Shown in pieces: positions 26,821-35,750 of a DNA stretch of 64,000 bases. The notes below the pieces were generated by a model. It made no database searches, had not been told where the DNA came from, and saw only the letters and a program-made list of their open reading frames with translations. How positions within the stretch are numbered: position 1 is the stretch's first letter; the number at the start of each line of letters is the position of its first letter. The position numbers and the translations under genes were made by a program. This DNA comes from Cystobacterineae bacterium (lineage in GTDB: Bacteria; Myxococcota; Myxococcia; Myxococcales; Myxococcaceae). The stretch spans positions 20,108 to 84,107 of the forward strand of contig WQYA01000006.1 of NCBI GenBank assembly GCA_009781495.1, read 5' to 3'.

Positions 26821-27928
26821 GTGAAGTGAGCGTTTCTATTTGCTTGCGCAGCTCATCGCGAATGTTGCGAAAGGCAGAAAGTTTCTCTTCTTCAGAGCCT
26901 CCCATGCTTGCCGGGTTCATCAGTGGCCAAGCAAGCCTGTGCAAAATGTTCGCGGGGACAGAACACTCGTCTTTGGAGCATAACCTTATAAACGTGTCTA
27001 TGTCCCCCATTGCTATGTCCGCAAACCCTTTGGGTCGCTGGGCAGAAATGTCAACGCCTATCTCTTTCATCACCCGAATCGCCAGTGGATGGACTTGCTT
27101 GCCCGGAGTCAACCCCGCACTCCAAATGCGTACAGAAGACGGCAACAACTTGCGCGCCAAACCCTCCGCCATTTGGCTTTGTATGGCGTTTTCAACACAA
27201 ACAAACAAAATCCCTCGCGGAAGGCGCGGCTCGTTGGCATTTCCAAGACGCCCAAGGTGTCGAATGTCCGTCGCCTTCACCATGAATACCACCATCTCCG
27301 CCAAATTCGTGGCATGGTCGCCTATGCGCTCAAGGTATTTCGAGACCGATTGAATCTTCGTCGCCCTATAAATGTTTCGGACATCCTCCATCATATAAGT
27401 CAGCATCTCCCGGAAAATTTGCCCATAATAGAAATCCAGAGATTGGTCCTGTTCAATAACTTGCCTCGCCTGCTCCGCATCGCGGCTGACAAAAGCATCC
27501 AGAGCGCTGCGCGTCATCCCTTGCGCAATCTCCGCCATGTGCTGCAAATCCACATAGGGCTTGAGGGAAGGCACCATGTTCAACTCAATCACCCGCTCGC
27601 AAATGTTGACGCCCAAATCTCCAATGCGCTCAATGTCGGTCACCATCTTCATCACCGTGGTGATGGCGCGCAAGTCGGAGGCAACGGGTTGTCGCTTCGC
27701 CAAAACCCTCAAACAGAGCTCGTCAATGTCTATTTCCAGCTTGTTCACCTCGCTGTCCAACTCCATCATCCGGTGCGCCAACTCGCTGTCTCTTTTCAAC
27801 AAGGCTTGGAGGCCTCCGGCAATCATCTCCTCCACCTTCGCCCCCATGAGAAGCAGTTGCTCGCGGATTTTGCGAAGCTCACCGTCATATTCTTGTGCTG
27901 TATGCTTGAATGTCATCATTGCCAACAT
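26816..27928 (-). CDS. phoU: PhoU fused to a low-molecular-weight phosphatase/arsenate-reductase-like domain
   Basis: A 370-residue fusion. Residues 1 to about 220 are PhoU: two three-helix repeats with the metal-site pattern MVTDIERIGDLGVNICE and SKYLERIGDHATNLAEMV. PhoU restrains PhoR signalling through the Pst transporter when phosphate is plentiful. From about residue 236 an LMW-PTP/ArsC-type fold follows (RGILFVCVENAIQSQMAEGL, SAGLTPGKQVHPLAI, then LCSKDEC and WPLMNP). The phosphate loop should be C-x5-R; here it is CVENAIQ, so the Arg is Gln and catalysis is unlikely. The domain might bind phosphate or arsenate as a sensor. It is the last gene of the pst unit, three bases after pstB. 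Confidence 0.88.
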   Translation of the reverse strand: MLAMMTFKHTAQEYDGELRKIREQLLLMGAKVEEMIAGGLQALLKRDSELAHRMMELDSEVNKLEIDIDELCLRVLAKRQPVASDLRAITTVMKMVTDIERIGDLGVNICERVIELNMVPSLKPYVDLQHMAEIAQGMTRSALDAFVSRDAEQARQVIEQDQSLDFYYGQIFREMLTYMMEDVRNIYRATKIQSVSKYLERIGDHATNLAEMVVFMVKATDIRHLGRLGNANEPRLPRGILFVCVENAIQSQMAEGLARKLLPSSVRIWSAGLTPGKQVHPLAIRVMKEIGVDISAQRPKGFADIAMGDIDTFIRLCSKDECSVPANILHRLAWPLMNPASMGGSEEEKLSAFRNIRDELRKQIETLTSL

Positions 27929-27931
27929 GCC

Positions 27932-28807
27932 TCATCCAAATCGGCCCGTAATATAGTCTTCCGTTCTCTGGTTGCCTGGTTTCGTGAAAAGAATGTCGGT
28001 GTCATTGAACTCCACCAGCTCACCCATATAAAAAAACGCCGTGTACTGAGACACTCGGGCGGCTTGTTGCATGTTGTGCGTTACAATGACAATGGTGCAA
28101 ACTTTTCCAATGCTGTGAATGAGTTCCTCAATGCGTGAGGTTGCAATGGGGTCCAAAGCAGAGCATGGCTCATCCATCAACAATATTTCCGGCTTCAACG
28201 CCAAGGCCCTCGCAATGCAAAGGCGCTGCTGCTGTCCTCCGGACAAACTCGCTCCGGAACGGTTGAGGATGTCCTTCACCTCACCCCACAAGGCCGCCTG
28301 CTCCAACACCTGCTCCACCAACTCATCCGGACGCGAAACCTTCACGCCGTTGAGTTTCAAACCAGCCAGCACATTCTCCCTAATCGACATCGTTGGAAAG
28401 GGGTTTGGCCTTTGAAAAACCATCCCGACTCGGCTTCGAATTTTGACCGGGTCTATCTTCCTGTCATAAATATCCACACCATCCAACAACACTCTTCCCG
28501 CAACATGTGCCTTGGGCACCACCTCATGCATGCGGTTGAGACACCGGATGAATGTGGATTTTCCACAACCTGAGGGGCCTATAATGGCGGTTACCCTTTT
28601 GTCGGCTACAGATAGGGATACGCCCTTAATAATTTCTGTCTTCCCAAACCATGCCCTCAAATCCTTAACCTGCATCTTCCCCAAAGCCCCCACCTCCTCC
28701 CCTTGGCTACGCAGTATCCTCTCTTTGCTTAAGGGCGCTTCTTCTTCGGAAATAGCCACGGCTCCTCCCGTGTCCCTAAGCTGAAACATTTGCTTTGCCG
28801 TTATCAT
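27932..28807 (-). CDS. pstB: Phosphate ABC transporter ATPase
   Basis: A 291-residue PstB: Walker [25 protein letters not shown] at the Q-loop, [42 protein letters not shown]. The ATG at 28807 overlaps the pstA stop (ATGA). Family members have about 250-260 residues; an extra N-terminal stretch of about 40 residues precedes the first strand and is coded by sequence with a different word use. With PstCA it drives high-affinity phosphate uptake. Confidence 0.93.
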   Translation of the reverse strand: MITAKQMFQLRDTGGAVAISEEEAPLSKERILRSQGEEVGALGKMQVKDLRAWFGKTEIIKGVSLSVADKRVTAIIGPSGCGKSTFIRCLNRMHEVVPKAHVAGRVLLDGVDIYDRKIDPVKIRSRVGMVFQRPNPFPTMSIRENVLAGLKLNGVKVSRPDELVEQVLEQAALWGEVKDILNRSGASLSGGQQQRLCIARALALKPEILLMDEPCSALDPIATSRIEELIHSIGKVCTIVIVTHNMQQAARVSQYTAFFYMGELVEFNDTDILFTKPGNQRTEDYITGRFG

Positions 28808-29646
28808 CGTGCATGACTCCGTGAGCTTGTAAGCAACTTCGCAGCAAGATTTAAAATGAGAACCATCACCACAAGGACCAGCGCAGCCGCCCACGCTTGC
28901 TGATGCCATTCTTCATAGGGAGAGCCTGCATACTCATAAATTTGAACGGGCAAAGAGCTGATGCGTTTGTTTAAATGGACGGACCAGAATGGATAGCTTC
29001 CCGCCGTAAACAAAAGCGGCGCCGTCTCGCCAAAAGCCCTCGCTATGGCAAGCATGACGCCTGTAGCAATTCCGGACATGCCCGCAGGCAACACCACTCT
29101 CAAAATAACACGCCACTTCGCCATCCCCAATGCGAGGCCGGCTTCCCGCAGGGAATTGGGAACCAGTTTTATCAATTCTTCTGTCGTCCGAATAATGGTT
29201 GGCAACATCAAAATACCCAGGGCGATGCCGCCTGCAAAAGCAGAAGGGCTGCGCATGGGCAATACAACCAAGGTGTAGACAAAAATGCCGATGAGAATGG
29301 AGGGAACTCCGGACATGACGTCCGCACAGAAACGCACCAGCTTCCCAAAAGGATTGGCGCCAAATTCAGAAAGGTAGACGCCTGCAAATACCCCCACTGG
29401 AATTCCAAATATGCTCGCTATGGCTAAAAGTACAAAACTTCCTAAAAGTGCATTGCCAATACCCCCACCCAACTCCCCTACGGGTTTTGGAAGCTCTATG
29501 AAAAAACTCCAATTTAACCCCCCAACGCCCTTAAGCAAAACATAGGCAAGCAAACTGAACAACGGAATGACCGCAAACAATGTTGCAAGAATGCACCATG
29601 AACGCATCACCCCATCAACAAATTTTCGCCGTTGGTAGACTCCCAT
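28804..29646 (-). CDS. pstA: Phosphate ABC transporter permease PstA
   Basis: A 280-residue permease with six predicted helices. Typical segments: SVPSI-like [36 protein letters not shown] and the EAA loop [23 protein letters not shown], then [18 protein letters not shown] eight bases upstream selects the ATG at 29646, one base after the pstC stop. Confidence 0.92.
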   Translation of the reverse strand: MGVYQRRKFVDGVMRSWCILATLFAVIPLFSLLAYVLLKGVGGLNWSFFIELPKPVGELGGGIGNALLGSFVLLAIASIFGIPVGVFAGVYLSEFGANPFGKLVRFCADVMSGVPSILIGIFVYTLVVLPMRSPSAFAGGIALGILMLPTIIRTTEELIKLVPNSLREAGLALGMAKWRVILRVVLPAGMSGIATGVMLAIARAFGETAPLLFTAGSYPFWSVHLNKRISSLPVQIYEYAGSPYEEWHQQAWAAALVLVVMVLILNLAAKLLTSSRSHAR

Positions 29647-29647
29647 T

Positions 29648-30649
29648 TCACAAACTCCGTTCAGCACCCGGTATGCGCCCAACACGCCAAACCAGCAGCT
29701 TGGAAGCAATGTTGAGAATCAGCGTGACGGCAAACAGGACAAGCCCCAGCTCTGCCAAAACAGACAGGTAGAGTTCATCAGAAGCCCCAGAATAGTCATT
29801 GGCAATCATGCTCGCTATGGTTGCTGCCGGTGCAAACAACGAAGCAGAAATTTCAGCGCGGTTTCCAATCAACATCGTCACAGCCATCGTCTCCCCCAAC
29901 GCCCGACCAAACCCCAAAACAATGGCTCCAACAATGCCTGAAACCACATTCGGCAACACCGCAACACGTATGGTTTCCCAACGCGTTGCTCCCAAAGCAA
30001 GCACCCCTTCGCGATAGCCTTTGGGGACCGAAGCCATCACATCCCTGCTCACAGAAGCAACGGTTGGCAAAATCATAATGGCAAGGACAATGCCTGCGGC
30101 AAGCATCCCACGCCCATTCCCTTGAGGCACCCCCTGGAAGAGAGGAAGGAAGCCGAGTGTTTGCGTTAAAATGGGATAGACGGTTTTAAGAAGCCATGGG
30201 GCCAATACAAACATGCCCCACAACCCATAGACAATGCTTGGAATGGCAGCCAACAACTCGACAAGAAGACTCAAAGGTTTTGTCAGCCAACCCGGTGCAA
30301 GCTCTGAAAGAAAAATGGCTACCCCCAAGGCAATGGGAATCACCAGCAACAAAGCGATGACGGAAGAAACCACTGTTCCAAAAACAAATGGGAATGCACC
30401 AAATATTTCCTGGACGGGATTCCAATCTCTTTCCACAAGGAAACCAAAACCAAAACGCTGAATGGACAATGCAGACGCACGTGTCATCTGAATCACCATC
30501 GCAGCGAGCAAAAAGACAGCCGAAGCTGCAAACACAGCGCTCATCCACTTGAAAACCCCATCCCCAAAATTCCTGCCGCCCTTGCCGTGGTGCTCGCCGA
30601 GTTCCAGCTTCGGCACTTCTTTAGAATGATTAATACGAGTTTGATGCAT
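29648..30649 (-). CDS. pstC: Phosphate ABC transporter permease PstC
   Basis: A 333-residue permease. The PstC pattern includes FLVERDWNPVQEIFGAFPFV, LLAAIPSIVYGLWGMFVL, ILPTVASVSRDVMASVP and the EAA loop ALGATRWETIRVAVLPNVVSG, then FGRALGETMAVTMLIG. A charged N-terminal tail of about 30 residues precedes the first helix. It lies seven bases after pstS and one before pstA. Confidence 0.92.
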   Translation of the reverse strand: MHQTRINHSKEVPKLELGEHHGKGGRNFGDGVFKWMSAVFAASAVFLLAAMVIQMTRASALSIQRFGFGFLVERDWNPVQEIFGAFPFVFGTVVSSVIALLLVIPIALGVAIFLSELAPGWLTKPLSLLVELLAAIPSIVYGLWGMFVLAPWLLKTVYPILTQTLGFLPLFQGVPQGNGRGMLAAGIVLAIMILPTVASVSRDVMASVPKGYREGVLALGATRWETIRVAVLPNVVSGIVGAIVLGFGRALGETMAVTMLIGNRAEISASLFAPAATIASMIANDYSGASDELYLSVLAELGLVLFAVTLILNIASKLLVWRVGRIPGAERSL

Positions 30650-30656
30650 GTCTTTT

Positions 30657-31766
30657 TCAGCTCTTCGTCATCAGCAACACCTGTTTGCCTGAGTGCATTT
30701 CGCGAAGTTTCGCTTCTATTTTTGTCACGACTTGAATGGGCAGCGGCGCATAGTGGAGAGCTGCACCAAACTTCTGGCCATCATGAACGGCCCACCATAA
30801 GAATTTGGCAAGCTCCACGCCTTGAGTTGCGTCAGCCTGCTCTTCATAAACCAGGACATAAGTAAAAGAAGAAATGGGGTAGCTCAGCTCTCCTGGAGCA
30901 TCCACAATGGACACTCTCAAATCCTCAGGTATTTGGGCAACCACGTTTTCTGCCGCAGCACTTATGCTTTCAAGCGAAGGCTCGACAAACTGCTTCTGGG
31001 CATTCTGCACCAAAGCATAGGCAAGTCCTGACTGTTTGGCATATGCCAACTCAATATAGCCAATGCTCCCAGGCGTCATTTTCATCTGCCCAGAAACACC
31101 TTCGTTGCCTTTTGCACCCAGGCCAACGGGGAATTTCACACTCTTTCCGGCGCCCACTTTCTCTTTCCAAGAGGCGTTCGTCTTCGAAAGGTATTCTGTA
31201 AACACGGCCGTCGTTCCACTGCCATCTGTTCTGTAGACAACAGAAATGGGCTGATTGGGCAATGTCACACCGTCATTCAGCTTAGCAATGGCAGCGTCGT
31301 TCCATTTTTGAATCTCCCCAAGAAAAATCTTCGCCATCACCTCGGAAGAAAGCTTCAAACTGGAAACCTCCGCCAGGTTATATGCGACAACCACAGCTCC
31401 AAGCGTTGTTGGAATGTGAAGAATTTTTCCCGAAGCTTTGGCAAGCTCCTCATTCGTCATCGGGGCATCGCTTCCACCAAAGTCGATGATTTTCTCCGTA
31501 ATCTGCCGAATCCCTCCACCTGAACCAATGGATTGGTAGTTGACGCGAATACGTGGGTCCACCTTTTGGTATTCGGCCATCCACTTGGAATAGAGAGGAT
31601 AGGGGAAGGATGCTCCCGCCCCCTGAATTTCTATGGTCTTTTCATTCTGCGTCAAAATTTTCGAAGTGTCGCTTGTCTTGTCAACCGTCGTGTCCGAGGG
31701 TTTGCACCCCATGGAAACCCCAAGCACGGCAACCGCAATGCAACCCACTTTCTGCATCGTCCGCAT
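30657..31766 (-). CDS. pstS: Phosphate-binding lipoprotein PstS
   Basis: A 369-residue periplasmic phosphate-binding protein. Lipoprotein signal VLGVSMGC (Cys about residue 20), then IEIQGAGASFPYPLYSKW, YQSIGSGGGIRQI, DFGGSDAPMT and VYRTDGSGTTAVFTEYLS, which hold the phosphate ligands of PstS. AGGA eight bases upstream selects the ATG at 31766; an ATG seven codons earlier has none. A Pho box lies 38 bases upstream of the chosen start. It is the first gene of pstSCAB-phoU. Confidence 0.93.
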   Translation of the reverse strand: MRTMQKVGCIAVAVLGVSMGCKPSDTTVDKTSDTSKILTQNEKTIEIQGAGASFPYPLYSKWMAEYQKVDPRIRVNYQSIGSGGGIRQITEKIIDFGGSDAPMTNEELAKASGKILHIPTTLGAVVVAYNLAEVSSLKLSSEVMAKIFLGEIQKWNDAAIAKLNDGVTLPNQPISVVYRTDGSGTTAVFTEYLSKTNASWKEKVGAGKSVKFPVGLGAKGNEGVSGQMKMTPGSIGYIELAYAKQSGLAYALVQNAQKQFVEPSLESISAAAENVVAQIPEDLRVSIVDAPGELSYPISSFTYVLVYEEQADATQGVELAKFLWWAVHDGQKFGAALHYAPLPIQVVTKIEAKLREMHSGKQVLLMTKS

Positions 31767-31803
31767 TGTTTTGTTCCTTTCAAACATGGCTTATTTCAGG
31801 CGT

Positions 31804-31821
31804 GTGACATTTTGATGACAG
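31804..31821 (-). promoter_or_regulatory. Pho box upstream of pstS
   Basis: On the minus strand CTGTCATCAAAATGTCAC agrees closely with the PhoB-box pattern of two TGTCA elements 11 bases apart. It lies 38 bases before the pstS ATG, facing the gene, and so is the expected PhoB site of the pst promoter. Confidence 0.88.
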
Positions 31822-31840
31822 CCGCAAAAGAGCTTGCGGC
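31821..31840 (-). terminator. Stem-loop between porin gene and pstS Pho box
   Basis: GCCGCAA / TTGCGGC form a perfect 7-bp stem with a 6-base loop just after the porin stop. There is no clear T-run, so it is either a weak terminator or an RNA-processing hairpin separating porin from pst transcripts. Confidence 0.4.
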
Positions 31841-31846
31841 CCTCTG

Positions 31847-33079
31847 TCAAAACGCAACCTGCCCCGCGAGAATAAATTCATTGCTTGGCTTGAGTTCTCT
31901 GTATTGCACTCGGCCATAGGCGAGCTGAAACTTCACCTCGTGCTTGCGCAAATAATAGTTGAGTCCCACGTCATATTGCCAGGAGCGGTCTTTTCCCCCT
32001 GCAGCCGTCTTCAGCTGAACGTTCGGGTCCATATAGCCGATGCGGAAACAAGGCTGCAAAACATCCAAAAATGTCCAGGCAATGGCGCCATAAAATCCCT
32101 GTCCATTCACGGATGGAGCCGAATTCTTCACGTCATGCGCACGAATGTATTCCGCTTGAAACAAGAATGGACCGTTTTCATAGCGCACGTCCACCTCATA
32201 TCTGTCTTTGGCGTTTGTCTTGCGGGAGCCAAGCGTCATATAGGCAACGCCTGCAATCACAAGTCCCTGGACAGGATAAGCTTCCAGCCTCACGGCAATG
32301 TCTTTGGCGTTGTCGACGTCCAAAACATTTTGGCCTGCACCATTGAAAACTCCCGCTGAATAACCAAAGTATTTAAAGTTTTTTGAAAACCTTATTCCCA
32401 AATCTCTCTTGTCGCCAAATTCTCTTGAAACCATGGCGCGCTCCGGGAAGAGAATTCTCGAAGAGGAATTGTAGCCTTCCCAACTCACCGGAATTTTAAA
32501 CTGCCCAAGTGAAATATCGACATAGGGGCTCTTCACCGTAATAAAAAAGTCCTGAAGAATGGAAACAGCGGAGCTGCCAGGCTGCTTCACCGTCACGGAC
32601 GAACCATCGGCGCCTTTTACGTTTACAGTGGTATCTTTAAATTCCAGCAGTTTTGCTGGGTCTATCATCGCTGCATAACTGATGAGACCAGGGACAATAT
32701 CCCCTTTGGCATGAAGCTCAGCACGGCGCAGACGAAACGTTGTTGACGTCTCCTCTGCGCGTTGCGCAACAAACCAACCTTGCAATAAAATGCCCGGACG
32801 GAAAAAACCTTCTGTGCCGACACCCAATTGTTTGGGGTCTGGTTTGTCCGAAACAGCCACGGGCGCAGGAGTGGGCGTCGGTGGTGGGGTTTCAACCGGC
32901 GGTTGAGACGGTGTTTCTGCCTCCTCCGCGGGCAAATTTGCTTCTAGAGTTTCTTCTAAAGTTTGTTCTGAAGTCTCTTCTGAAACTTTTTGCCCACCCT
33001 CGTTTTGAGCGCTGGCCATTAGGGCGCCACAGAAAACAAACATCGCCACACTTCGAATCAGGTTCTTCCATTTTTGCAT
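31847..33079 (-). CDS. Phosphate-selective porin, OprP/OprO family
   Basis: A 410-residue outer-membrane protein. A signal peptide (to about residue 25, ...MASAQ) is followed by an acidic, Pro/Thr-rich linker (about 26-85) and a beta-barrel: GFFRPGILLQGWF, TFRLRRAELHAKG, DISLGQFKIPVSWEGYNSSS, FPERAMVSREFGDKRDLGIRF, ending in aromatic Phe. These match the Porin_O_P family, whose Pseudomonas members pass phosphate or polyphosphate. It sits between phoR and pstS with its own Pho box, so induction by phosphate shortage is very likely. Confidence 0.88.
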   Translation of the reverse strand: MQKWKNLIRSVAMFVFCGALMASAQNEGGQKVSEETSEQTLEETLEANLPAEEAETPSQPPVETPPPTPTPAPVAVSDKPDPKQLGVGTEGFFRPGILLQGWFVAQRAEETSTTFRLRRAELHAKGDIVPGLISYAAMIDPAKLLEFKDTTVNVKGADGSSVTVKQPGSSAVSILQDFFITVKSPYVDISLGQFKIPVSWEGYNSSSRILFPERAMVSREFGDKRDLGIRFSKNFKYFGYSAGVFNGAGQNVLDVDNAKDIAVRLEAYPVQGLVIAGVAYMTLGSRKTNAKDRYEVDVRYENGPFLFQAEYIRAHDVKNSAPSVNGQGFYGAIAWTFLDVLQPCFRIGYMDPNVQLKTAAGGKDRSWQYDVGLNYYLRKHEVKFQLAYGRVQYRELKPSNEFILAGQVAF

Positions 33080-33122
33080 ACATTCCTCGCTTTTCTAGCG
33101 GGACATGTATGTGCTCTGGCAT

Positions 33123-33139
33123 GTGACAGTAAGGTGACG
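33123..33139 (-). promoter_or_regulatory. Pho box upstream of the porin gene
   Basis: On the minus strand CGTCACCTTACTGTCAC has two GTCAC units 11 bases apart, the PhoB half-site spacing. It lies about 44 bases before the porin start, with CATACA/TACATG-like -10 candidates between. Confidence 0.75.
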
Positions 33140-33166
33140 AGGAAGCAAAGTCTTCGCGGCAAAACT

Positions 33167-34936
33167 TCAGGCAACACTCTGCGCAACCGGCAAGGTGAAA
33201 TGAAACGTGGAACCCTTGCCCGGCGTGCTCTCCACGGAAACCCACCCATGCATGGCTTCTACGAGGTGTTTGACAATGGATAAACCAAGCCCTGTGCCTC
33301 CCACTTCACGCGAACGCCCAGCATCCACTCTATAGAAGCGCTCAAACAAGCGAGGAAGATGTTGGGCTTCAATACCCTGACCTGCATCCCTCACCGACAC
33401 GCGCACAAATTCATGCAACACCTCAACCCCAATGTGCACAGGCGTGTCTTCGGCGCCATATTTTATCGCATTGTCCAAAAGGTTGGAGAGCACCTGTTCC
33501 AACCTTCTTCTGTCTGCGCGAACAAATGGCGTGCTTTCTGGAATTGCTTTTGAAAAACGCATGCTCTTGGCATCGGCTTGTTTTTGAAACATCGACAGCG
33601 TCTGCGAAATGCTGTCTTCCAAATCAACGTCTTCCAGGGCCAGTCTAAATTCTTTGGACTCAATGTGAGAGAAGTCGAGCAAGTCCTCCACGAGTTGATG
33701 CAAACGCTCGGTGTTCCGCTCAATAATGCCAATAAACTCATCCGAGAGTTCCGGTTGAACTTCAACAATTCTGCGCAGCGTTTCTGCGGATGAACGCACA
33801 GCGGCAATGGGCGTGCGAAGCTCGTGTGAAACGTTTGCAACAAAATCTCGACGCAAGGTTTCAAGACGACGCAAGTCTGTCACATCCACGAAGACAGCCA
33901 ACATTCCTTGTGGCTCTCCTTTGAATGCGGACGCATGGACCAACAAGCGCCGAGAATGGACCTCAAATTCAGCGGAAACCGGCTCTGTTGAAAACTTGGC
34001 CTCGTCCATAATCCGCTTCAATGTCGCGTTGCGGATAAGCTCAAGTTGGGACTTTCCGGTCACATCCACACTCAAGTGGAGCAAATTGCGCAACGCCATG
34101 TTTGCAAACACCACGCGCCCATCCTTGCCAAGCAACAAAACACCTTCCTGCATCCCTTCCAAAACCCGGTTCATCAAATCGCGCTCTTTCCTGAGCTCAT
34201 CCAGCGCATTTTGAAGCTCACTTGCAAGTTGGTTTAACACGCGGCCCAGTTCCGCAAACTCGTCTCTGCCTTCTATGTGCGTGCGCTCAGTCAAATCTCC
34301 TGAGGCCATTTTTCTCGCTGAGCTGGTCAATCGTCGGACATTTTTCGACATCCAAAAAGACAAAAAAATCGTCAAAAAAACCGAAACCAGAAAAGCAATT
34401 CCTGTGGCGCTCAAAATGGAGTTGCGCAGATTTTTCAGAGCGAGCTCAACTTCCGTCAGCGGTTTTGCAAAACGAATGGCACCCACCACAACACCCTCCC
34501 TCTGAAACGGAACTGCCATATAAATCATCCGTTGCTTCAGCGTGCTGCTCCAGCGGACAGAAAAGCCTTGCCCACCCGAAAAAGCTTGCTGTACTTCCGG
34601 TCTGTCGGCATGCGCTTGGGCATGCGCAATTTCGCTCATGTCCATTCCAGAGTCGCCGAGAACGGTCCCATCTTTCAGAAGAATGGTTACCCGGCCTTCT
34701 CCACGAGCACTCAAATCATCCGCAAGAGCCTTCCACTGGGTCTGTTCATCAAAGCTTGCTTCAAAAGCCGAGGCTTCTTTTTCCAGGAAGTTGAGGCGAA
34801 CCTGCAAGTCATTTCGAATTCGAGCGGTTAAATCCGCATCCAACACCCGGGACAAATAGGTGTCTGCAACAAGAAACGAAACCACCAACACAGCAACCAC
34901 AACAAGAAACAACTTGGAACGCATGTCCAACTTCAC
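33167..34936 (-). CDS. phoR: Phosphate regulon sensor histidine kinase PhoR
   Basis: A 589-residue membrane kinase. A first helix (about 9-27), a periplasmic domain of about 145 residues, a second helix (about 175-195), a HAMP segment ([15 protein letters not shown]), a PAS domain ([20 protein letters not shown]), HisKA with [12 protein letters not shown] (His about residue 371), and HATPase with [36 protein letters not shown]. The sizeable periplasmic sensor domain differs from E. coli PhoR, which lacks one. It overlaps phoB by four bases. Confidence 0.92.
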   Translation of the reverse strand: MKLDMRSKLFLVVVAVLVVSFLVADTYLSRVLDADLTARIRNDLQVRLNFLEKEASAFEASFDEQTQWKALADDLSARGEGRVTILLKDGTVLGDSGMDMSEIAHAQAHADRPEVQQAFSGGQGFSVRWSSTLKQRMIYMAVPFQREGVVVGAIRFAKPLTEVELALKNLRNSILSATGIAFLVSVFLTIFLSFWMSKNVRRLTSSARKMASGDLTERTHIEGRDEFAELGRVLNQLASELQNALDELRKERDLMNRVLEGMQEGVLLLGKDGRVVFANMALRNLLHLSVDVTGKSQLELIRNATLKRIMDEAKFSTEPVSAEFEVHSRRLLVHASAFKGEPQGMLAVFVDVTDLRRLETLRRDFVANVSHELRTPIAAVRSSAETLRRIVEVQPELSDEFIGIIERNTERLHQLVEDLLDFSHIESKEFRLALEDVDLEDSISQTLSMFQKQADAKSMRFSKAIPESTPFVRADRRRLEQVLSNLLDNAIKYGAEDTPVHIGVEVLHEFVRVSVRDAGQGIEAQHLPRLFERFYRVDAGRSREVGGTGLGLSIVKHLVEAMHGWVSVESTPGKGSTFHFTLPVAQSVA

Positions 34937-35631
34937 AAATCATCCTCTTTGGGCAATTCTGCAAAACGATAACCAACGCCGCGGATGGTTTCAATATAGT
35001 CCCCCGCCAGCCCAATTTTCTCACGCAAGCGCTTGACGTGCGTATCCACAGTCCTCGTGGTGATGTCCGCCTCTATCCCCCAAACATTATCCAAAAGCGA
35101 CGTGCGACTTTGTACACGGTTTTTGCGCTCATAAAGCGTTACCAACAGCCTGAATTCAATCGCCGTTAATTCAACCTCCTTCCCATCCACAAAAACCCTG
35201 TGCGCCTCCCGCTCTATGCACAGCTTTCCAAACCGAATGGGCAATGGGGCAACACCCTCCCCTCGGGCCCTCCTCAGAATGGCGTCCAGGCGCAACAACA
35301 ACTCCCGGACACTGAATGGCTTTGTGAGGTAGTCGTCAGCCCCCAATTCAAACCCGAGAATCCTGTCAATCTCCTCACCCTTCGCTGTTAACATCAGAAT
35401 GGGAATGGATTGAGTCGCAGCATCCTTCTTGAGAATTTTGCAAACTTCCGTTCCCGCAATGTCCGGCAACATCAAATCCAAAATGATAAACTCCGGGGAC
35501 CTCTCTCGCGCAAGTTGAATTCCTTGGCGACCACGAAGCGCAGAGGAAACTTCGTGGCCCGCTTGGCGCAAATTGAATTCCAGAATTCTTTGCAAATCCG
35601 TTTCGTCTTCTATGACCAATATGTGAGCCAT
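34933..35631 (-). CDS. phoB: Phosphate regulon response regulator PhoB
   Basis: A 232-residue OmpR-type regulator. Receiver: ILVIEDETDLQRIL, IILDLMLPDIAG (phosphorylated Asp about residue 52), LTAKGEEID, DDYLTKPFSVREL. The DNA-binding winged helix has LTAIEFRLLVTLYERKNRV and RTVDTHVKRLREKIG, ending in RGVGYRF. The ATG at 35631 gives the normal length; longer frames have no ribosome site. A Pho box precedes it, so phoB-phoR is probably autoregulated. Confidence 0.93.
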   Translation of the reverse strand: MAHILVIEDETDLQRILEFNLRQAGHEVSSALRGRQGIQLARERSPEFIILDLMLPDIAGTEVCKILKKDAATQSIPILMLTAKGEEIDRILGFELGADDYLTKPFSVRELLLRLDAILRRARGEGVAPLPIRFGKLCIEREAHRVFVDGKEVELTAIEFRLLVTLYERKNRVQSRTSLLDNVWGIEADITTRTVDTHVKRLREKIGLAGDYIETIRGVGYRFAELPKEDDL

Positions 35632-35658
35632 CTTAAGTTTTGAGCTATGCTCTCTTTT

Positions 35659-35676
35659 GTTACGTTTTGATGACAC
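35659..35676 (-). promoter_or_regulatory. Probable Pho box upstream of phoB
   Basis: On the minus strand GTGTCATCAAAACGTAAC has one perfect TGTCA unit and, 11 bases on, GTAAC, one base off GTCAC. It lies 28 bases before the phoB ATG. Confidence 0.65.
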
Positions 35677-35750
35677 GAGGGTAACAAACGGTCGACAAGC
35701 GCCTGCTCCCTCCCCGCCACCGCCCCCCACTTCCCTATGCCCCACGTGGC

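Noticed and set aside
27089..28138. Long plus-strand frame across phoU and pstB
   Set aside because: It is the complement of two well-supported genes and its product has no recognisable domain.
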